Shown: positions 50,701-52,296 of the stretch, one piece after another | Layout: every line of letters begins with the position of its first letter | How positions within the stretch are numbered: the stretch's first letter is position 1 | Assembly (NCBI GenBank): GCA_002392965.1 | Contig: DGIA01000033.1 | Location: 34,912 to 87,207, forward strand | Direction of reading: 5' to 3' | From: Bacteroidales bacterium UBA3834 | GTDB taxonomy: Bacteria; Bacteroidota; Bacteroidia; Bacteroidales; P3 | DNA length: 52,296 nucleotides | Made by a program: the position numbers and the translations under genes | The notes under the pieces: generated by a model | What the model was told of the DNA's origin: nothing | Database searches by the model: none | What the model saw: only the letters and a program-made list of their open reading frames with translations

Positions 50701-52296
50701 CTACGACATCTACATTGTGCCTGTCTGCTCGGCCTCCGACCACGGCGACACAACCCATATCACTGCCTCTACCACCTGCGGTGTCATTTCCACCTTCCCC
50801 TGGGTGGAAGGCTTCGAAAACGACATTGTGCTTGAATGCTGGACTCAGGAGGGTAACGGCCAATGGTCAATCGGCACTGGTGATTACTCTACCACTACCG
50901 GCTCGCACAGTGGCACATCCAATCTCAAGATTACCCACGCCACTACAGGCAATGTCACTAAAATCATCTCGCCTGTCTTGGCCCTGTCTGGCAGCAACGC
51001 CACGTTGACTTTCTGGCATGTGCAGCGTTCGTGGGCTGGTGATATAGACGAGCTCCGTGTCTATTACCGCACTTCTATGACCGATTCGTGGCACCAGTTG
51101 GCAGTCTATACCAGCGCCATAGCGTCTTGGACGCAGGATTCTTTGATGCTGCCCGACGTGTCTTCTACCTACCAGATAGCCTTTGAAATGACTGATAATT
51201 ACGGCTATGGTGTAGCTATAGATGACATCACCGTTACTGGTGCTGGCGCTGCCGTCGGCTGCGAGGCTCCTGTCATCGACAGTGTGACTGCTACCGAGAC
51301 CACTGTCACTGTGCAGTTCACCGCTCCCGACATTGTGCAGGTGGCTATCGCCGAGACCTGGAACGACAACATGACCGGTACGACGGAGAGTGGCACCAGC
51401 CACACCTTCGCGGGTCTGACCGCCGGTACTACCTACACGGTCGGCGTGCGTACGTTGTGCGAGTCTGGCGACATGAGCGAGTGGACGCTTCAGACCATCA
51501 CCACCGATGAGCATCCGTGCTACGCTCCCACCAACTTGACCATCACCAGTGTGACGCTCAACGGCGGCACCGTGAGCTGGACCGTCGGCGAGGAGGGTCA
51601 GAATGTCTTCGAGGTAAATGTCCACAACAACACCTATGACAGCACCTTCACCGTCAATGGCGCCACTACGCTGACCCTCACCGGCCTCTACTCGGAGACC
51701 GACTACGAGGTGAAGGTGCGTGCCGTCTGCGGAACGGATAACTACAGCGACTGGAGCAACACTGTCGTCCTGACGCCGAGCACCTGCGCCATGCCTACCG
51801 ACGTGACCTCCAGCAACGTGACCTCCAATAGTGCCAAGATTAGTTGGACCGGCTCGGCCGACAGCTATGAGGTGCGCTATGGTGTGGATATCACCACAAG
51901 CGGTGGTCAGCTGGTCACTGTGAACGCCACCGAGGTGGTCCTCAGCGATCTTGACGAGGAGACCCAGTACGATGTTTATGTGCGTGCCGTCTGCGACGGT
52001 GCCACTTCGAACTGGACTGCCAAGTATCAGTTCACCACCACTGCCGGCGGTACCGAAGGCATCAATGATGTCTATGGTAGCGAGGTGGTGCTCTACCCGA
52101 ACCCTGCCAGCACTCAAGTGACTCTGGCTGGCCTTGAGACGGGTGCCACGGTGAATGTGGTTGACCTCAACGGCCGTAGCTGCGGTCAGTGGCTGGCCAC
52201 AGGTGAAAGCATGACTATCGACCTCACGGGCTACGCCCAGGGTGCCTACTTCGTCCGCATTGTGGGCGAGCAGGGTACTGCGGTGCGCAAGCTCAT
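44711..52296 (+). CDS. giant modular T9SS cell-surface adhesin (C-terminal edge cut)
   Basis: At least 2528 residues, open to the window edge. Signal peptide MKRFYKFLMSMVMAMALTVPWQTQAQA. An N-terminal beta domain is followed by fibronectin type III modules (for example FPPTGVTAQVTGSDVNVSW) alternating with jelly-roll modules of the cleaved-adhesin/choice-of-anchor J type, each announced by C-G-x-I...LP-x-x-x-x-FE (LPFVQDFENCPTGS at about 476, LPYVMDFENC at about 740, LPWTENFNG, LPFFRDFDN, FPWVEGFEN). The last 70 residues, from VVLYPNPAST (2459), are a T9SS type A sorting domain, so the gene should end within a few codons of the edge. It is probably exported and attached to LPS. Thr/Ser/Asp-rich, GC-rich codons. 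Ligand unknown; glycan or host-matrix binding is typical of the family. Confidence 0.9.
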   Translation, partial: MKRFYKFLMSMVMAMALTVPWQTQAQATLTVANGTVTNEYVPIYGYYGDAYLRADFVYPTSMIGAMAGGSITQMTFYSEDASVSLSSNFKVYLTEVSSATLSSFTSATGLTQVYNGTVTISGSQMTVTFATPYVYQGGNLLVRVESTTTGNYVHTYWYGISSTGSSVQGYDYDSPSGIDATSRDFLPKTTFGYTPAGDDFCFPPTGVTAQVTGSDVNVSWTDTNASSWNIVWGVGNFNPDTVVINSASSSTTSYQIAGLDEGLYTVYVQADCGDTVSSWSAAPQFMVGGCIITIDAIDSYGDGWNDGSLAVMQDSAIVQTVGLSSGTQQTYLVPVFGSSPVSFVWTSGNYDDEVTINIYDGGGAMLFTVTDPSAGTIYTMSDPCPTCLGVANLHTSYVSTDSITVGWTPRGQEGEWLLYLNDSLVASVTDTIYTFENLLASSVYSLGVSAVCSSDDTSGIVPISQRTACGTISALPFVQDFENCPTGSSVQFDPCWSIYNTTSTSYNYPYVASADGGKYLNMYLYNSSNMNGQYGYAMMPMFGDELDDVDMEVSFDIWGSSTSTYGRGVIVALFDTSGTAANPVYDTVTIIIPTATSMATATTEYVSLVGHETAGKRLGFFFKNQQASATGSYFYTYIDNVNLHVAPDCMVPQNLVANYIGTDTLDLSWEGTGSSWLVEYRVSGSTAWTGVEVSDTNVVLASLNASTPYDIRVRTLCGGDTSFALTGNFRTACGAISSLPYVMDFENCPTGSTVKFDPCWSIYNNYSTTSKYPYVSTASNNKYLYMYLYGSNMNSMYGYAMMPVMGEELDDVDMEVSFNIWRNSTSTYGRGVIVALFNANDTTANPIYDTVAIIVPTATSLATATTEYVSLVGHNTAGKRLGFFFKNQVTSATGSYYYTYIDNVNLHVAPNCLVPQNLTADNITADTLELSWTGTSDAYYVEYRAAADTTWTGVDVSDNSVVLEPLSANTQYEIRVRGVCDGDTSYALLGSFRTNCGAITTLPWTENFNGMSTTSSATAIPCWSYIGTGGYVNIQTTGAHSGNCVRFYPNGDSGNDHVLVLPPFDTVTSGLEMTFWTRPESSSSSGSLSVGYVTNPASAASFVEVLNVPMTMGTTNMQYEVTFAGAPAGSRIAMRHNVSSTAWYWFVDDIDVHAAPTCLHPSVLAITNTTDSEIGFSFGGEEGATFRIYLKDTTGTVLDSIDTTATSYSFTGLTPSTFYRISVATICGTELSEFVTVSGRTTAVINAVTVPYITGFEDATLDTAWTLVNGTNTNKWVFGSAAHSSGSRALYISDNNGTANEYTITSAASNVSVYKAFRTTAAGQYAISFDWKAQGESCCDYLRAFLVPASVDIVAGQNGIGTTGAPTGWTAIDGGNKLNAVSDWQNVVYFFDVAGSGLYKVVFFWHNDGSLGTNPPAAIDNFSFVQVTCPRPTALTLDTISYDSMAFHWTAGGSETSWEVTVGNLAPVVVNTNSYAVNGLLPNTSYNVRVRGICGAGDSSLYSSANFTTVCGPNPLPFFRDFDNLAYDYFAEDCWKTGNTANQAQDSYNNWPYIISFTGTTDDKLLFLNHGAYVYLPQMGAPLNQLELTFDFSSSHDSSVLYIGYVTNPNMPYSSAVIMDTIYHGNYATPEEFRGRVEYSMSAYPDTAARLVIASDVTGTDHWIGINELTIAYPPTCGHVENISYTSANSTSATLTWTASANGTPQSYVVEYGPRLFTPGTGTIATTTTNSITLTGLQPMTPYQAYIVTNCGAGDSSVATMPFEFSSACGDMVIPTDTIGFEEYMLSGRSATGLLPNCWTIDSTSIIYSEDSVAAMIYGMDDNSSMVLLMNDQSFLAMPSSPVDLDTLQISFDFTAQQNAALVVGSVSSQAPGFAASFVPVDTLRFADNGRATVYFAGYTGSNRYIAFQNIALDTNNYAQVAIDNIAIAYAPSCYPVTHTEVIMAGENNITVDWTDVVSAGNWTIEYGPQGFVPGAGTTMNVTTHPVNITGLSSTTTYDIYIVPVCSASDHGDTTHITASTTCGVISTFPWVEGFENDIVLECWTQEGNGQWSIGTGDYSTTTGSHSGTSNLKITHATTGNVTKIISPVLALSGSNATLTFWHVQRSWAGDIDELRVYYRTSMTDSWHQLAVYTSAIASWTQDSLMLPDVSSTYQIAFEMTDNYGYGVAIDDITVTGAGAAVGCEAPVIDSVTATETTVTVQFTAPDIVQVAIAETWNDNMTGTTESGTSHTFAGLTAGTTYTVGVRTLCESGDMSEWTLQTITTDEHPCYAPTNLTITSVTLNGGTVSWTVGEEGQNVFEVNVHNNTYDSTFTVNGATTLTLTGLYSETDYEVKVRAVCGTDNYSDWSNTVVLTPSTCAMPTDVTSSNVTSNSAKISWTGSADSYEVRYGVDITTSGGQLVTVNATEVVLSDLDEETQYDVYVRAVCDGATSNWTAKYQFTTTAGGTEGINDVYGSEVVLYPNPASTQVTLAGLETGATVNVVDLNGRSCGQWLATGESMTIDLTGYAQGAYFVRIVGEQGTAVRKL
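46148..47731 (+). repeat. 792-bp tandem duplication inside the adhesin
   Basis: Two copies of a jelly-roll plus FN3 module pair, spaced exactly 792 bases (264 codons): the codons for DFENCPTGS start at 46148 and at 46940. Long stretches are identical or nearly so at DNA level, for example ...TTACGGCCGTGGTGT, GCCACGGCCACGACCGA and CTCGGCTTCTTCTTCAAGA. Other parts differ, so the duplication is not brand new. Confidence 0.85.

Overview
The window reads as chromosome of a Gram-negative, anaerobic member of the Bacteroidota, most likely an uncultured Bacteroidales. The support comes from the sequence. Promoters have the Bacteroidota form TTTG-N19/20-TAnnTTTG (ahead of pth, zapB-like/zapA, the tRNAs and the giant adhesin). 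Surface proteins carry type IX secretion (T9SS) C-terminal sorting domains. Lipid A and LPS-transport genes are present, as are families typical of the phylum (DUF4954, DUF6266, C69 dipeptidase, a PCMD-like protein). HydE points to an [FeFe] hydrogenase elsewhere in the genome. The DNA is GC-rich except for one clearly AT-rich gene at 36.5-37.8 kb.

Layout. 0-3.1 kb: acyl-activating ligase, acyl carrier protein and a GNAT-like acyltransferase, overlapping or closely spaced; I read these as the acylation half of sphingolipid (ceramide) synthesis. 3.1-5.7 kb (minus): hydE-rsgA-marC. 6.0-9.3 kb: exported GH2 beta-galactosidase, convergent with a secreted C69 dipeptidase. 11.1-16.2 kb (minus): a five-gene operon of sirtuin, membrane protein, Ig-like lipoprotein, polysaccharide flippase and fabD, ending in a clear terminator. 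16.4-20.4 kb (minus): PorE-like OmpA/propeller/TPR protein, a T9SS cargo protein and acetate kinase. 21.4-31.6 kb (minus): a long cell-envelope operon, pth-coaX-outer membrane protein-TPR protein-lptC-lpxD-SGNH-SGNH-MBOAT, combining lipid A/LPS assembly with what looks like an O-acetylation machine. 32.2-36.4 kb (plus): zapB-like, zapA, a structured non-coding region (6S RNA candidate), rny, lgt, gpmA. 36.5-38.5 kb: an AT-rich orphan membrane-protein gene and three tRNAs (Ser-GCU, Pro-UGG, Arg-UCU). 38.5-41.1 kb (minus): FeoA-FeoB fusion plus a tiny Cys-rich FeoB partner. 41.3-44.2 kb: CNNM/CorC-type transporter and a DUF4954 beta-helix protein. 44.7 kb to the end: a giant modular T9SS adhesin, cut by the window edge only a few codons before its expected stop.

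The most unusual feature is a set of short repeats. Four of the five divergent intergenic regions hold an array of 11-bp units (5837-5948, 20560-20636, 31920-31996, 44307-44482). Unit sequences differ between loci, but three arrays contain the identical unit GGACGGAGGGA in register, and where promoters can be seen the array lies between them. Other low-complexity repeats have entered coding sequence in frame (rsgA, coaX, the C-terminus of an SGNH protein, probably lgt), and a strong palindrome lies in the signal-peptide region of lptC. I propose a family of mobile or expanding mini-repeats that is kept in divergent promoter regions and tolerated inside proteins.
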